Source: Lysinibacillus sp. FJAT-14745 (GTDB taxonomy: Bacteria; Bacillota; Bacilli; Bacillales_A; Planococcaceae). From it: DNA of 61,210 bases. The position numbers and the translations under genes were made by a program. The notes under the pieces are model-generated. The model saw only the letters and a program-made list of their open reading frames with translations. It made no database searches and was not told where the DNA came from. Positions 43,314 to 51,930 of this stretch are shown in pieces; positions within the stretch are counted from its first letter, which is position 1, and every line of letters begins with the position of its first letter. The stretch lies in the NCBI RefSeq assembly GCF_001275675.1, contig NZ_LITM01000009.1, forward strand, positions 116,849 to 178,058, read 5' to 3'.

Positions 43314-43802
43314 TTATTTGATTGAAATAATTTTAACTTTCATTTCACCACCAGGTGTTTGTACGACAACCTCTTCGCCTTCAGCACGACCAAGCAAGCC
43401 TTTAGCAATTGGTGATTCATTAGAAATGCGGAATTCCATTGGATCTGCCTCAGCCGAACCAACAATCGTATACGATTCCTCATCCGTTGATGGTTTTCCA
43501 TTAATAATTTCTACAAATGAAACCGTTTTCCCTAGTGAAACAACACTGTTGTCTGTTTCATCCTCAGAAATAATAACTGCGTTACGAATCATTGATTTTA
43601 ATGTAGAAATTCGACCTTCTAAAAAGGCTTGTTCTTCTTTTGCAGAATCATACTCAGCGTTTTCAGACAGATCCCCGAAATCACGAGCGATTTTAATACG
43701 TTCTACGATTTCCTTACGTGTTTCTGTTTCTAATTTTACTAATTCTTCTTCTAATTTTCTTTTACCTTCAGCTGTCATTGGGTATTGTTTTTCGTTTGCC
43801 AA
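43314..43802 (-). CDS. greA: Transcription elongation factor GreA
   Basis: A 162-residue protein of standard GreA length. The N-terminal coiled-coil carries the acidic tip ([20 protein letters not shown], the DLSENAEY signature), and the C-terminal FKBP-like domain ends [23 protein letters not shown]. It rescues backtracked RNA polymerase by stimulating transcript cleavage. It is separated from udk by its own upstream terminator, so it has its own promoter. Confidence 0.97.
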   Translation of the reverse strand: MANEKQYPMTAEGKRKLEEELVKLETETRKEIVERIKIARDFGDLSENAEYDSAKEEQAFLEGRISTLKSMIRNAVIISEDETDNSVVSLGKTVSFVEIINGKPSTDEESYTIVGSAEADPMEFRISNESPIAKGLLGRAEGEEVVVQTPGGEMKVKIISIK

Positions 43803-43844
43803 AGTTCTTCACTCCTTGTTTTCGTCAATATAAAAACATAAAAC

Positions 43845-43878
43845 TCGATTAAGTGCCTAGTAGGATTCACTTAATCGA
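43845..43878 (-). terminator. Terminator of the yrrM-yrrN-yrrO-udk operon
   Basis: TCGATTAAGTG pairs perfectly with CACTTAATCGA. On the minus strand GTTTTATG follows. It lies between udk and greA. Confidence 0.82.
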
Positions 43879-43989
43879 ATTTTATTATTTTTAAACGGTT
43901 TCAAATTACTCTTTGACCTAATAGTATGCATGCCTTTCTGAAATATGTACAGATTTGCATGTAAATATTGTCAATACCACTCTATCTTA

Positions 43990-44628
43990 TTACAATACGT
44001 TGTCGGTTTCAAGGATAGTTTTAATCTTCGTTACCATTAAATCAATTGCAACCTCATTATCCCCGCCTTCAGGAATAATAATATCAGCATAACGTTTCGT
44101 CGGCTCAATAAATAAATTATGCATTGGACGCACTGCCGATAAATATTGGTCGATTACAGAATCTGTTGTACGTCCACGCTCTTTTATATCACGCATTATA
44201 CGACGAATAATACGTAAATCTGAGTCCGTATCTACAAATAATTTAATATCCATTAAATCACGTAAATCTGCATCTTCTAACACTAAAATACCTTCTAATA
44301 TAATAACATCTACAGGTTCAACATGAACAACTTCTTTTGCTCTTGTATGCTCTACATAATCATATACAGGCTTTTCAATTGGTTGACGTACTAATAATTT
44401 TTTTATGTGTTCAATTAACAAATCATTATCAAACGCTAACGGATGGTCATAGTTTGTACCTAGACGCTCCTCAAACGTTATATGACTTTGATCTTTATAA
44501 TAAAAATCTTGTTCAATTACAACTACTGAATGGTCACGGAAAACTTCATAAATAGCACGGGTCACACTCGTTTTTCCCGAGCATGAGCCACCAGCGATTC
44601 CGATGACGACTGGACGCTTCGCTGCCAT
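43990..44628 (-). CDS. udk: Uridine kinase
   Basis: A 212-residue P-loop kinase: [18 protein letters not shown] (residues 9-24), [21 protein letters not shown] with the substrate Asp, and [12 protein letters not shown]. It phosphorylates uridine and cytidine in pyrimidine salvage. Its start overlaps the yrrO stop by one base (TAATG), so it is the last gene of the tRNA-modification operon. Confidence 0.96.
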   Translation of the reverse strand: MAAKRPVVIGIAGGSCSGKTSVTRAIYEVFRDHSVVVIEQDFYYKDQSHITFEERLGTNYDHPLAFDNDLLIEHIKKLLVRQPIEKPVYDYVEHTRAKEVVHVEPVDVIILEGILVLEDADLRDLMDIKLFVDTDSDLRIIRRIMRDIKERGRTTDSVIDQYLSAVRPMHNLFIEPTKRYADIIIPEGGDNEVAIDLMVTKIKTILETDNVL

Positions 44629-45908
44629 TAATTATTCTCCTTTCGCATCATGTTATGCGGTTTTAATGGTGTATCACATTTAAATTTAACAATTTGTAGT
44701 GGATGACGTGCGGCATCTAAGCTATTGCCATCCTCGTCCCAAATTTCACCCATTGTAAAACGGAAATTTTCGATTTCTGGTCCAAAGAACTCTACCTCAT
44801 CGCCAGGCTTAAAATAGTTACGTTGTTGCATTGTAACCATTTTCGTTTCAGGGTCATGCTCTAAAATTAAACCAGCAAACTCATAAGTCGTTTTACGGCC
44901 ATGTACACCAAACATTTGCTCCTCGTGGCCAGGAGCATCATGGAAGAATGCTTCGGCAGTATCACGGTTAGCACATTTGTCTAGTTCCTCGAGCCATTCA
45001 CGTTTAATTTTGAAATTTTCAGGGTCAGCACAATAAGCGTCAATCACTTTGCGGTACACTGAAACAACTGTAGCAACATAGTGAATTGATTTCATGCGAC
45101 CTTCTACTTTTAATGAATCAATACCAAGCTCAATCATATGTGGAATTGCTTCAATCAGCTTTAAGTCTTTTGGACTCATCGCAAAAGGTGCGTGATTATC
45201 ATCGAAAAGTGCCTTTTCTTCGCCATCCTCTAGCTCATATAAATCATAGTCCCAGCGGCAAGATTGACAGCAACCACCACGGTTAGAGTCACGAGCAGTC
45301 ATATGATTTGAAAGTACACAGCGACCAGAATAGGCGATACACATTGCTCCATGAACGAAAGCCTCAATTTCAATATCGACTTTTTCTTTCATCAGCTTCA
45401 TTTCTTCGCCGCCAACTTCACGTGCTAATACTACACGATGTAAGCCTTCTTCTTTCCAATACTGTACTGCCTTCCAGTTCGATAAAGATTGCTGTGTAGA
45501 AAGGTGAATTTCAAGCTTTGGTGCAGCTGTACGGCATGTTTCAATGATTAATGGGTCCGCTACAATAATGCCTGTAACACCCGCAGATTCAATATCTTGT
45601 AAATATTGCTCTAAGCCGTCCATATTTTCATTGTGGGCGAAAATATTTGTCGTAACATATATTTTTGCACCGTATTTATTGGCGAATTCAACACCTTCGC
45701 GCATTTCTTCAATTGAGAAGTTGTCTGCATTTGAACGTAGACCGAACTCTCGTCCACCGATAAATACAGCATCTGCTCCATAATGAACTGCTACTTTTAA
45801 TTTTTCTAAACTACCTGCAGGGGCAAGTAGCTCTGGTTTTTTTGTAATGACACGTTTACCGTCAACAATCTCACGGATTTTGTCATTTTGTTCTAATACT
45901 AATGCCAT
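44628..45908 (-). CDS. trhP2: tRNA 5-hydroxyuridine synthesis protein TrhP2 (YrrO)
   Basis: A 426-residue U32-peptidase-family protein: [26 protein letters not shown] start, [12 protein letters not shown], and the cysteine cluster [12 protein letters not shown] plus GGCCQSCRW, expected to hold an iron-sulphur centre. In B. subtilis YrrN and YrrO are required for prephenate-dependent 5-hydroxylation of tRNA wobble uridine. It is 14 bases upstream of udk's partner frame and follows yrrN. Confidence 0.92.
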   Translation of the reverse strand: MALVLEQNDKIREIVDGKRVITKKPELLAPAGSLEKLKVAVHYGADAVFIGGREFGLRSNADNFSIEEMREGVEFANKYGAKIYVTTNIFAHNENMDGLEQYLQDIESAGVTGIIVADPLIIETCRTAAPKLEIHLSTQQSLSNWKAVQYWKEEGLHRVVLAREVGGEEMKLMKEKVDIEIEAFVHGAMCIAYSGRCVLSNHMTARDSNRGGCCQSCRWDYDLYELEDGEEKALFDDNHAPFAMSPKDLKLIEAIPHMIELGIDSLKVEGRMKSIHYVATVVSVYRKVIDAYCADPENFKIKREWLEELDKCANRDTAEAFFHDAPGHEEQMFGVHGRKTTYEFAGLILEHDPETKMVTMQQRNYFKPGDEVEFFGPEIENFRFTMGEIWDEDGNSLDAARHPLQIVKFKCDTPLKPHNMMRKENN

Positions 45909-45922
45909 GTTCTTGCCACCTC

Positions 45923-46855
45923 CTAATAAACTGTTTCCTTGAAGATAAAGCCAGTATCAAGAGGTCTGATGGCAGGCTGAATGTCTTCAATTTTAGCTAA
46001 TAAATCATCTTTAATATCTTCATACGCATCTTCTGATTCGTCATAATATGTGTCAATTGCTTGACGATAAGCTTCTGTTACTGTGACCACATATTCAGGT
46101 GTTTGAAGAACACCCTCAATTTTCAGTGCATCAATGCCACCTTCGAATAATTCGCCAAGCTCGTCAATAATACACATATCGTTTGGACTGTAAATATGAG
46201 TACCGTTAGCGTCCTCATAAATTGGATATTTATTATTACGTTCATCATCATGAAGGAACATATTGCGATTTTCCTTACGATTTTCAATTTCCATTACTTT
46301 ATCTTGATATAAGAAATAATGGCCTAGTAATGGACGTTTTGATTGGAACATACATGTCATTCCATGTACTTGAACCTCAATCTCTACTTCTGCATTTTCT
46401 TTAATTTCTAGCACTTCATCTAAAGAAAGTTCACGTGAAAGCACTGCACGAGTTGCTCCGCGTTTTCCCCAATAATTTGCCGTAAACCAGTTCGTTGCAG
46501 TCGTTTCTGGATTCCAGTGTAGCGGTATTGTTACACCTTGCTCACGACGGATGATTAATACTGCTGGATCACCATAAATTAAACGGTCAACACCAATACG
46601 TTGCATTTCTTTTAAATATTCGGCAAGCTCATCCAATTTTTCATTATGGAATAGCGCATTTACCGCAACATAAACCTTTTTACCCGCTGCATGAATTAGC
46701 TTTGTAGCTTCTTCCACTTCACTAACAGAAAATTCTCCTGCTAAGCGCAGACCAAATTGTTGTTCACCAATGACAAAAGCATCTGCTCCAGCCTGTAAAA
46801 GTGCTTTAACATGGTCCACTGATTGCGGTGTAACAAGCAATTCAGGTTTTTTCAT
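45923..46855 (-). CDS. trhP1: tRNA 5-hydroxyuridine synthesis protein TrhP1 (YrrN)
   Basis: A 310-residue paralogue of the next gene (MKKPELLVTPQSVDHVKALLQAGADAF; SRELSLDEVLEIKENAEVEIEVQVHG). It lacks the long cysteine cluster and C-terminal domain of YrrO, consistent with a partner subunit. The ATG at 46855 follows GAGGTG and starts five bases after the yrrM stop. The trio yrrM-yrrN-yrrO makes the mo5U34 modification. Confidence 0.9.
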   Translation of the reverse strand: MKKPELLVTPQSVDHVKALLQAGADAFVIGEQQFGLRLAGEFSVSEVEEATKLIHAAGKKVYVAVNALFHNEKLDELAEYLKEMQRIGVDRLIYGDPAVLIIRREQGVTIPLHWNPETTATNWFTANYWGKRGATRAVLSRELSLDEVLEIKENAEVEIEVQVHGMTCMFQSKRPLLGHYFLYQDKVMEIENRKENRNMFLHDDERNNKYPIYEDANGTHIYSPNDMCIIDELGELFEGGIDALKIEGVLQTPEYVVTVTEAYRQAIDTYYDESEDAYEDIKDDLLAKIEDIQPAIRPLDTGFIFKETVY

Positions 46856-46860
46856 AATAG

Positions 46861-47493
46861 TCACCTCTTCAAACATAATAATAAACCATCACCGACTGGT
46901 AAAAATGCACTTGTGTAATCAGGGTGCTGCATAATCCATTCGGTAAAGTTTTTTAAATTGCGAATCATTGTACGCTTACGACGCGGTACATCTTTTAAAT
47001 CCAAATCTGATAAGCCATGCATATACATATTATCGATATACAGAACTCCGCCAGATTTTACAAGAGGTGCATACTTTTCAAAAAAGCGTTGATATTGTCC
47101 CTTTGCAGCATCGATAAAAACAGCATCGAAGGTCGTTTGAATTGCTTCATCATTCACCTCTAAGGCGTCACCTTCAATGACCGTAATACGATCTGATACT
47201 ATGGAACGTTCAATATAAGCCTTTGCTCTCGTAACACGCTCTAAATCACGCTCGATTGTAACGATATGCACATTTGGTAAAGCCTCTGCCATCCTTATTG
47301 CAGAATAACCAATTGCTGTACCAATCTCTAAAATTTTCGATGGATTTTGAATACGTAGCAGTTGATTTAGTGCATCAATGCCTGCAAGTTGCATAATCGG
47401 TACATGATTCTCCTCCGCAAATGCTTCCATTTCTAAAAGCAATTCATTACGTGGTTGAATAAATGATTGTATATATGCATCTGATAATTCCAT
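46861..47493 (-). CDS. trmR: tRNA 5-hydroxyuridine methyltransferase TrmR (YrrM)
   Basis: A 210-residue class I O-methyltransferase: ILEIGTAIGYSAIRMAEALP as motif I, TIERDLERVTRAKAYI, and FDAVFIDAAKGQYQRFFEKY with the catalytic/metal Asp. In B. subtilis TrmR converts ho5U34 to mo5U34 on tRNAs, using the product of YrrN/YrrO encoded directly downstream. First gene of the operon. Confidence 0.93.
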   Translation of the reverse strand: MELSDAYIQSFIQPRNELLLEMEAFAEENHVPIMQLAGIDALNQLLRIQNPSKILEIGTAIGYSAIRMAEALPNVHIVTIERDLERVTRAKAYIERSIVSDRITVIEGDALEVNDEAIQTTFDAVFIDAAKGQYQRFFEKYAPLVKSGGVLYIDNMYMHGLSDLDLKDVPRRKRTMIRNLKNFTEWIMQHPDYTSAFLPVGDGLLLCLKR

Positions 47494-47512
47494 TTTTCAG
47501 TTCACCCTCATA

Positions 47513-47764
47513 TCAATTATGCCTCGGCATAATTGTGTCTGGAATCGGCTTTGTGCTTGGGCCTGCACGAGGGCCGACACGATGTCGGTCATTTTGGTAA
47601 TGCCACAGGACGTGGCGTTTTTACCAATGCAGGTCAGTTAGCCGTTATCGCATGGATGCGATGATTTTAGGCTAACATCCCCTAAGAATTCCTTTCCGAT
47701 TCCATGACATCCGCCGGAGGCTTTAACTTCTTTCAGCGGATGTTTACCCGCTGAAAGAAGTTAA
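47513..47764. repeat. Structured hairpin-chain repeat (family B), long copy
   Basis: It begins TCAATTATGCCTCGGCATAATT, a near-perfect hairpin with a CTCG loop, and ends GCTGAAAGAAGTTAA. Two nested hairpins lie inside: 47594-47627 (outer TTGGTA/TACCAA, inner GCCAC/GTGGC, loop AGGAC) and 47637-47676 (outer GTTAGCC/GGCTAAC, inner ATCGC/GCGAT). Another copy lies at 51787-51930 and a third inside 50111-50603. Bases 47765-47980 hold no gene. Confidence 0.82.
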
Positions 47765-47983
47765 AAGGCAACGAGCAATACTCGTTGTCTGTACTTCATC
47801 ATTTAGCAACAAAAAGAAAAAGACCAAACGTGATGTCTTGGTACTTCGTCATACAAAAATGAGCAATTGTTTTTATAAGCTCAAAACAATTGCCACCACG
47901 TATATTATTCCGCATTAACGGACAGATTGAATTTTTTCCATGCGGATCGATTAAAAATCACAATTTATAATAGCATGAAAATA

Positions 47984-48009
47984 GAAGGAAAGCTATTTTT
48001 CTTTCCTTC
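47984..48009 (-). terminator. mltG terminator
   Basis: GAAGGAAAG pairs with CTTTCCTTC around an 8-base loop. On the minus strand TATTTTC follows. It lies 40 bases after the mltG stop. Confidence 0.8.
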
Positions 48010-48049
48010 TATCCACATTATTGCTATTTATTTTTGCTATTTAAAGTAC

Positions 48050-49177
48050 TTACTCTGCTTTTTTTATATATTTATCTACTTTTTGTAAATGTTCATCGTA
48101 CGTTTTTGAGAAGTGGTTAATACCTTTTTTATCCGCTAAGAAGTAGAGATAGTCCGTTTTACTTGGATTAAGCACTGCTTCAATTGAAGTTTTTCCAGCA
48201 CCCGCAATAGGACCTGGTGGTAAGCCTTTATTTTTGTAAGTATTATAGGCATTATCTACTTCTAAATCTTCATATAGTACACGATCTTTATGGGAACCAA
48301 GTGCATATAAAACAGTTGGATCTGTTTGTAATGGCATCCCTTGATCGATACGATTATAGAATACGCTCGCAATCGTTTCTCGATCTGTTTGGGCAGTAGC
48401 TTCTCTTTCCAGTAATGAAGCAAATGTTAATAATTGATGTACTGACATTTTCTTTTCAGTTAAAACATCGTTGTAATTTTTCACAACCTTGTCCATTGCT
48501 CCTACCATTTCGTCTACAATCGATTCCAATGATGGTTTTTCTTCAAAATAAGAATAAGTTGCAGGGAATAAATAGCCCTCTAAATCATATCGGATATTAT
48601 CAGCTAAAACTGCATCCGTTACAAGCTCAGGGTATTTAGCCTTCATTTTTTGTACAAACGCCTCGCTTGTTACTAAGTCCATAAATTCTTTTTGAGTGTA
48701 CGGCGTTTTCTTTTCCACAATATTACCAATTTGTTCAAGTGTTAAACCTTCAGGAATTGTCATTGTAAAGACTGGCTTACGGTAGACCTTCCCGGTTTTT
48801 AAACTTTCGATTAGCTCATCCAATGTCATTGATTGTGTTAAACCATAGTTTCCTGCTTGGAACTGGGATTCATTTTTAAATTTAGCATAGTATTTAAAAA
48901 CACGAGCATCTTTAATAATCCCTTTTTCCTCTAGTAGAGTTGAAATAGAGCTTAGAGTAGAGCCAATTGGTACTTCAACTGATATTGTTTTAGTCGCATC
49001 TGGATCCACTGGTTTTAAGGCACTCTTTACATAATTATAGCCAAGTAAACCAACAATCCCTCCTATTAGAACAAAAGCAATTGCAACAATAGCAACGATT
49101 TTTCTCACAATTTTTACCTCGGATTTTCTTTCTTGCATTTTTGAAAACATTTCTTGTTTTTTTGAACCGTTATTCAC
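48050..49177 (-). CDS. mltG: Endolytic murein transglycosylase MltG
   Basis: A 375-residue protein (YrrL). A basic cytosolic tail and one transmembrane helix (about residues 25-48) precede a LysM-like subdomain and the YceG catalytic domain (LLTFASLLEREATAQTDRETIASVFYNR, with the catalytic Glu; MPLQTDPTVLYALG; YNTYKNKGLPPGPI). It cuts nascent glycan strands and so sets their length. GTG at 49177, preceded by GGGGGG, is preferred over the upstream ATG, whose following codons form that motif. Confidence 0.92.
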   Translation of the reverse strand: MNNGSKKQEMFSKMQERKSEVKIVRKIVAIVAIAFVLIGGIVGLLGYNYVKSALKPVDPDATKTISVEVPIGSTLSSISTLLEEKGIIKDARVFKYYAKFKNESQFQAGNYGLTQSMTLDELIESLKTGKVYRKPVFTMTIPEGLTLEQIGNIVEKKTPYTQKEFMDLVTSEAFVQKMKAKYPELVTDAVLADNIRYDLEGYLFPATYSYFEEKPSLESIVDEMVGAMDKVVKNYNDVLTEKKMSVHQLLTFASLLEREATAQTDRETIASVFYNRIDQGMPLQTDPTVLYALGSHKDRVLYEDLEVDNAYNTYKNKGLPPGPIAGAGKTSIEAVLNPSKTDYLYFLADKKGINHFSKTYDEHLQKVDKYIKKAE

Positions 49178-49420
49178 GGGTTTCCCCCCTATCACTCCAT
49201 TATCATACTAGAAATCAACTATCACGACAAACAGAAATAGATAATTCATCTAATAAATCAAAGTTAATTTTCCCAGGTTTAGTCAACAAACTGACACCAA
49301 AACCTTTGACAGCCTCATCTGATGTTACTAGAAATACAATTTTTAATATACTTTTTTTAACTATAAGTACAAACGCTTACATTCCAATACAATTCGACTT
49401 GACAACTGAAAAGAAAAAAA

Positions 49421-49446
49421 CTCTGAGTAGCATTTACCACTCAGAG
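49421..49446 (-). terminator. Terminator of the alaS-to-DUF1292 gene row
   Basis: CTCTGAGT pairs with ACTCAGAG around a 10-base loop, followed on the minus strand by TTTTTTTCTT. It directly follows the tandem-DUF1292 gene. Bases 49196-49420 hold no gene. Confidence 0.85.
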
Positions 49447-49452
49447 CTCTAA

Positions 49453-49980
49453 TTACAATTCATTTAATACATCTTCAACAAATGCCCATTCTTCATCTGT
49501 TTCAATCGGTAATAAATCATCAATCGTTCCATCATTTCCCGATACGTATTGAGAAGCAAAAATATCGCGTTCCTCTATTGGCTCGTCCGTTGCTAGAACA
49601 TATAGTACATAGGATTTGCCAAATTGTTCAGATGAAAATGTATGAATAACCTCACATACCTGATCTGCCCCATTGTCATCTGTTATTGTAAATAACTGCG
49701 GCTCTTCTTCAAATTCGTCTAGAAGTGTCAGGACTACCTCGTTAATCATTTCCCATTCTACATCTGTTTCAACAGGCTGTAAATTTGTCATTTCTCCATT
49801 GTTATCATCATAATCAAATGTCATAGCAGAAATGTCTCCAGGAATTTCATTGCCCTCTTCGTCGATTAACGAAAACAATACATATGATTTTTCCTCTGCA
49901 TCGAAGGTGAAAACAACACGACACTTTTGCTCCTTGCCATTTTCTCCAACTATAAGAAATTCTTGCGTTTCCTCGTTCAT
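49453..49980 (-). CDS. Protein with two tandem DUF1292 domains
   Basis: A 175-residue acidic protein built of two repeats of the YrzB/DUF1292 fold: residues 3-88 (FLIVGENGKEQKCRVVFTFD ... KSYVLFSLIDEEGNEI ... METDVEWEMINEVV-type end) and residues 92-175 (LFTITDDNGADQVCEVIHTF ... KSYVLYVLATDEP ... IETDEEWAFVEDVL). The known family is a single domain of about 100 residues, encoded 700 bases away at 50689-50997, so this gene looks like a duplication followed by internal fusion. Function unknown. The start has GGAGG upstream. Confidence 0.85.
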   Translation of the reverse strand: MNEETQEFLIVGENGKEQKCRVVFTFDAEEKSYVLFSLIDEEGNEIPGDISAMTFDYDDNNGEMTNLQPVETDVEWEMINEVVLTLLDEFEEEPQLFTITDDNGADQVCEVIHTFSSEQFGKSYVLYVLATDEPIEERDIFASQYVSGNDGTIDDLLPIETDEEWAFVEDVLNEL

Positions 49981-50110
49981 ATAATTTCCTCCTTAATTAG
50001 ACTTAATTATGTTTCCAACTTTGATACGAGTCATTTTTTTGGTAACACAAAAATATCATCTTTAATTCACTAGATTCGTCATAGTCTCACATAACCTCAC
50101 AGCCATATGG

Positions 50111-50603
50111 CTCAACACCATAACGTATGGTTGATTTCCGTTCCGGCTGGGCGCTTTCCTGGGGGCGTCCGATGAGCCGCTTCACTCGCGTTGCTCGCTC
50201 CAGGGTCTCGGGCCAACACGATGTTGGTCACGAAGGCGTTATCACAGGACGTGATGGTTTTAGCCTTCGTTCCTCTAATCGCTGATCCCCAAGGAGTCGC
50301 CCAGCCTCCACTCCAATCAACTAATATACAGGGCATATAATCAATTATGCCTCAGCATAATTGCGTCCGGAGTCTTTAGGCCAACATGATGTTGGTCACT
50401 CAGTCGTTGCCACAGGACGTGGCGTTCTTAGACTGAGTTCCTCTATTTCAGCGGGTTTGGACACCAGCTGAAAAGTAACTTAAATCCACATTCATTTCAC
50501 CATCTATATAGGTGGAGACTTCTGTACCTGTCGCTACGCTTTCGATACAAAAAACATTTGCTGAAAGAAGTTAAAAAAATGTCTTCCACAACTTTTGGTG
50601 ATG
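50111..50603. repeat. Composite repeat: MITE-like element carrying family B hairpins
   Basis: Outer ends CTCAACACCATAACGT and ACTTTTGGTGATGA. After TTGATTTCCGTTCCGGCTGGGC comes a nested hairpin at 50231-50269 (CGAAGGC/GCCTTCG outside, ATCAC/GTGAT inside, loop AGGAC). At 50340-50475 a family B copy with TCAATTATGCCTCAGC and hairpin 50399-50437 (CTCAGTC/GACTGAG; GCCAC/GTGGC; AGGAC) follows. An open frame at 50112-50336 is an artefact of the repeat. Confidence 0.82.
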
Positions 50604-50633
50604 AAACAGCTTTATTCTTTCAAAAGTAAAAAA

Positions 50634-50666
50634 GGAACAAGGAATGCTTGTTGCCATCCTTGTTCC
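50634..50666 (-). terminator. yrzB terminator
   Basis: GGAACAAGGA pairs perfectly with TCCTTGTTCC around a 13-base loop, with a T-run on the minus strand. It follows the yrzB stop. Confidence 0.85.
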
Positions 50667-50688
50667 ACACTTTTAAAGATTACGATGA

Positions 50689-50997
50689 TTATTCCTCGTT
50701 TTCATCCTCTAAAGCGTTTAATACGTCTTCTACCATATCCCACTCTGCTTCAGTTTCGATTGGTGTTAATTCACCATCTTCACCATTTTCAGATGGAACG
50801 AATGAAGATACGAAGATTTCTACAGAGCCATCTTCATCTTCTTCTGCGCCTACCATAGAGTAAAATACGTATGATTTGCCAAATTCAGCTGATTCATGTA
50901 CGTGAATTACTTCACAAAGCTGTTCATTTCCGTTCTCGTCAATCACTGTAATGTGTTGTACATGTAATTCTTCTTCATGGTTATGTTCGTGTGCCAT
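50689..50997 (-). CDS. yrzB: DUF1292 protein YrzB
   Basis: A 102-residue acidic single DUF1292 domain: [19 protein letters not shown] start, [23 protein letters not shown], and [22 protein letters not shown] at the end. It belongs to the conserved row alaS-ireB-ruvX-yrzB in Firmicutes. Its function is unknown. The N-terminal [13 protein letters not shown] is His-rich. The gene lies 19 bases after ruvX. Confidence 0.92.
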   Translation of the reverse strand: MAHEHNHEEELHVQHITVIDENGNEQLCEVIHVHESAEFGKSYVFYSMVGAEEDEDGSVEIFVSSFVPSENGEDGELTPIETEAEWDMVEDVLNALEDENEE

Positions 50998-51016
50998 GTG
51001 CTTGTCACCTCATCAA

Positions 51017-51433
51017 TTAATTTTTGCTATCCAAGTAGCCTTGTAAAATCATCACAGCAGCCATTTTATCAATGACTTGCTTACGCTTTTTGCGACTCAC
51101 GTCTGCTTCGATTAGCATACGCTCAGCAGCCATCGTAGTTAAACGCTCATCCCAAAGCTTGACCGGTAGTGAAAATGTTTCTTCTAAAAGCTTTTTATAG
51201 TTTTCAGAAGCCTCACCACGCGGTCCTACCGTATTATTCATGTTTTTCGGGTATCCTACAACAAATTCTGTTATAGCATATTCCTTTACTAGCTCAGCTA
51301 TACGTTCAATGCCGAATTCGCCGTTAGCTTCATCAATTTTTACGGTTTCAATACCTTGGGCCGTCCACCCTAAAGCATCACTAATAGCAACGCCAACGGT
51401 TTTTGACCCAACGTCTAATCCCATAATTCTCAT
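51017..51433 (-). CDS. ruvX: Pre-16S rRNA processing nuclease YqgF/RuvX
   Basis: A 138-residue RNase H-fold protein (YrrK): [19 protein letters not shown] carries the first catalytic Asp, [10 protein letters not shown] the second strand, and [16 protein letters not shown] and [16 protein letters not shown] the remaining acidic positions. It trims the 5' end of 16S rRNA in E. coli. It is two bases from ireB in the same operon. Confidence 0.95.
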   Translation of the reverse strand: MRIMGLDVGSKTVGVAISDALGWTAQGIETVKIDEANGEFGIERIAELVKEYAITEFVVGYPKNMNNTVGPRGEASENYKKLLEETFSLPVKLWDERLTTMAAERMLIEADVSRKKRKQVIDKMAAVMILQGYLDSKN

Positions 51434-51435
51434 TT

Positions 51436-51702
51436 CTAGTCCTCGTTGTTCTTTTTAATATAAAACTTAACAAGCTCTTCTAGAATTTCGTCACGCTCAA
51501 GCTTGCGAATTAAATTACGAGCATCCTGATGGCGAGGAATATACGCCGGATCACCAGAAAGTAAATAACCGACAATCTGATTGATAGGGTTATATCCCTT
51601 TTCCTCTAATGAAGAATGTACTTTCAACATTACCTGCTTGACTTCCTGTTCCATTGATTCTTCTGGAAAATTAAATTTCATAGTTTGATCAAATGAACTC
51701 AT
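51436..51702 (-). CDS. ireB: IreB family regulator (YrzL)
   Basis: An 88-residue protein (DUF965/UPF0297): [52 protein letters not shown], a near-universally conserved sequence. In Enterococcus, IreB is phosphorylated by the kinase IreK and limits cephalosporin resistance. The ATG at 51702 follows GAGGTG; the three codons before it form that motif. Confidence 0.95.
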   Translation of the reverse strand: MSSFDQTMKFNFPEESMEQEVKQVMLKVHSSLEEKGYNPINQIVGYLLSGDPAYIPRHQDARNLIRKLERDEILEELVKFYIKKNNED

Positions 51703-51786
51703 GACCAGCACCTCGCTTTCAGAAATAAGGAGATGTGCAAAAGCTCATCTCCAATTTCTCTTTATTATAACATGTTTTGGCGTATT

Positions 51787-51930
51787 ATCAATTATGCCTC
51801 GGCATAATTGCGTCCGGAGGCTTTGGGCCAACACGATGTTGGTCACTCAGGCGTTTTCACAGGATGTGAAGGTTTTAGCCTGAGTTCCTCTTTTTCAGCG
51901 GATGTTTGGACACCTGCTGAAAGAAGTTAA
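51787..51930. repeat. Structured hairpin-chain repeat (family B) abutting alaS
   Basis: It begins TCAATTATGCCTCGGCATAATTG and ends GCTGAAAGAAGTTAA, its last bases overlapping the alaS stop codon. The nested hairpin at 51846-51884 has outer CTCAGGC/GCCTGAG, inner TTCAC/GTGAA and loop AGGAT. Another hairpin, CCAAC/GTTGG, precedes it. Confidence 0.85.

Noticed and set aside
43303-43833. 176-codon plus-strand ORF rich in serine
   Set aside because: It is the exact antisense of greA; serine richness is the usual mirror of acidic/lysine codons.
50112-50336. 74-codon ORF rich in Trp/Gly/Pro inside the long repeat
   Set aside because: It coincides with the conserved core of the MITE-like element. 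The same kind of frame is seen at 32850-33010 where the repeat is inverted, so it is a by-product of the repeat.
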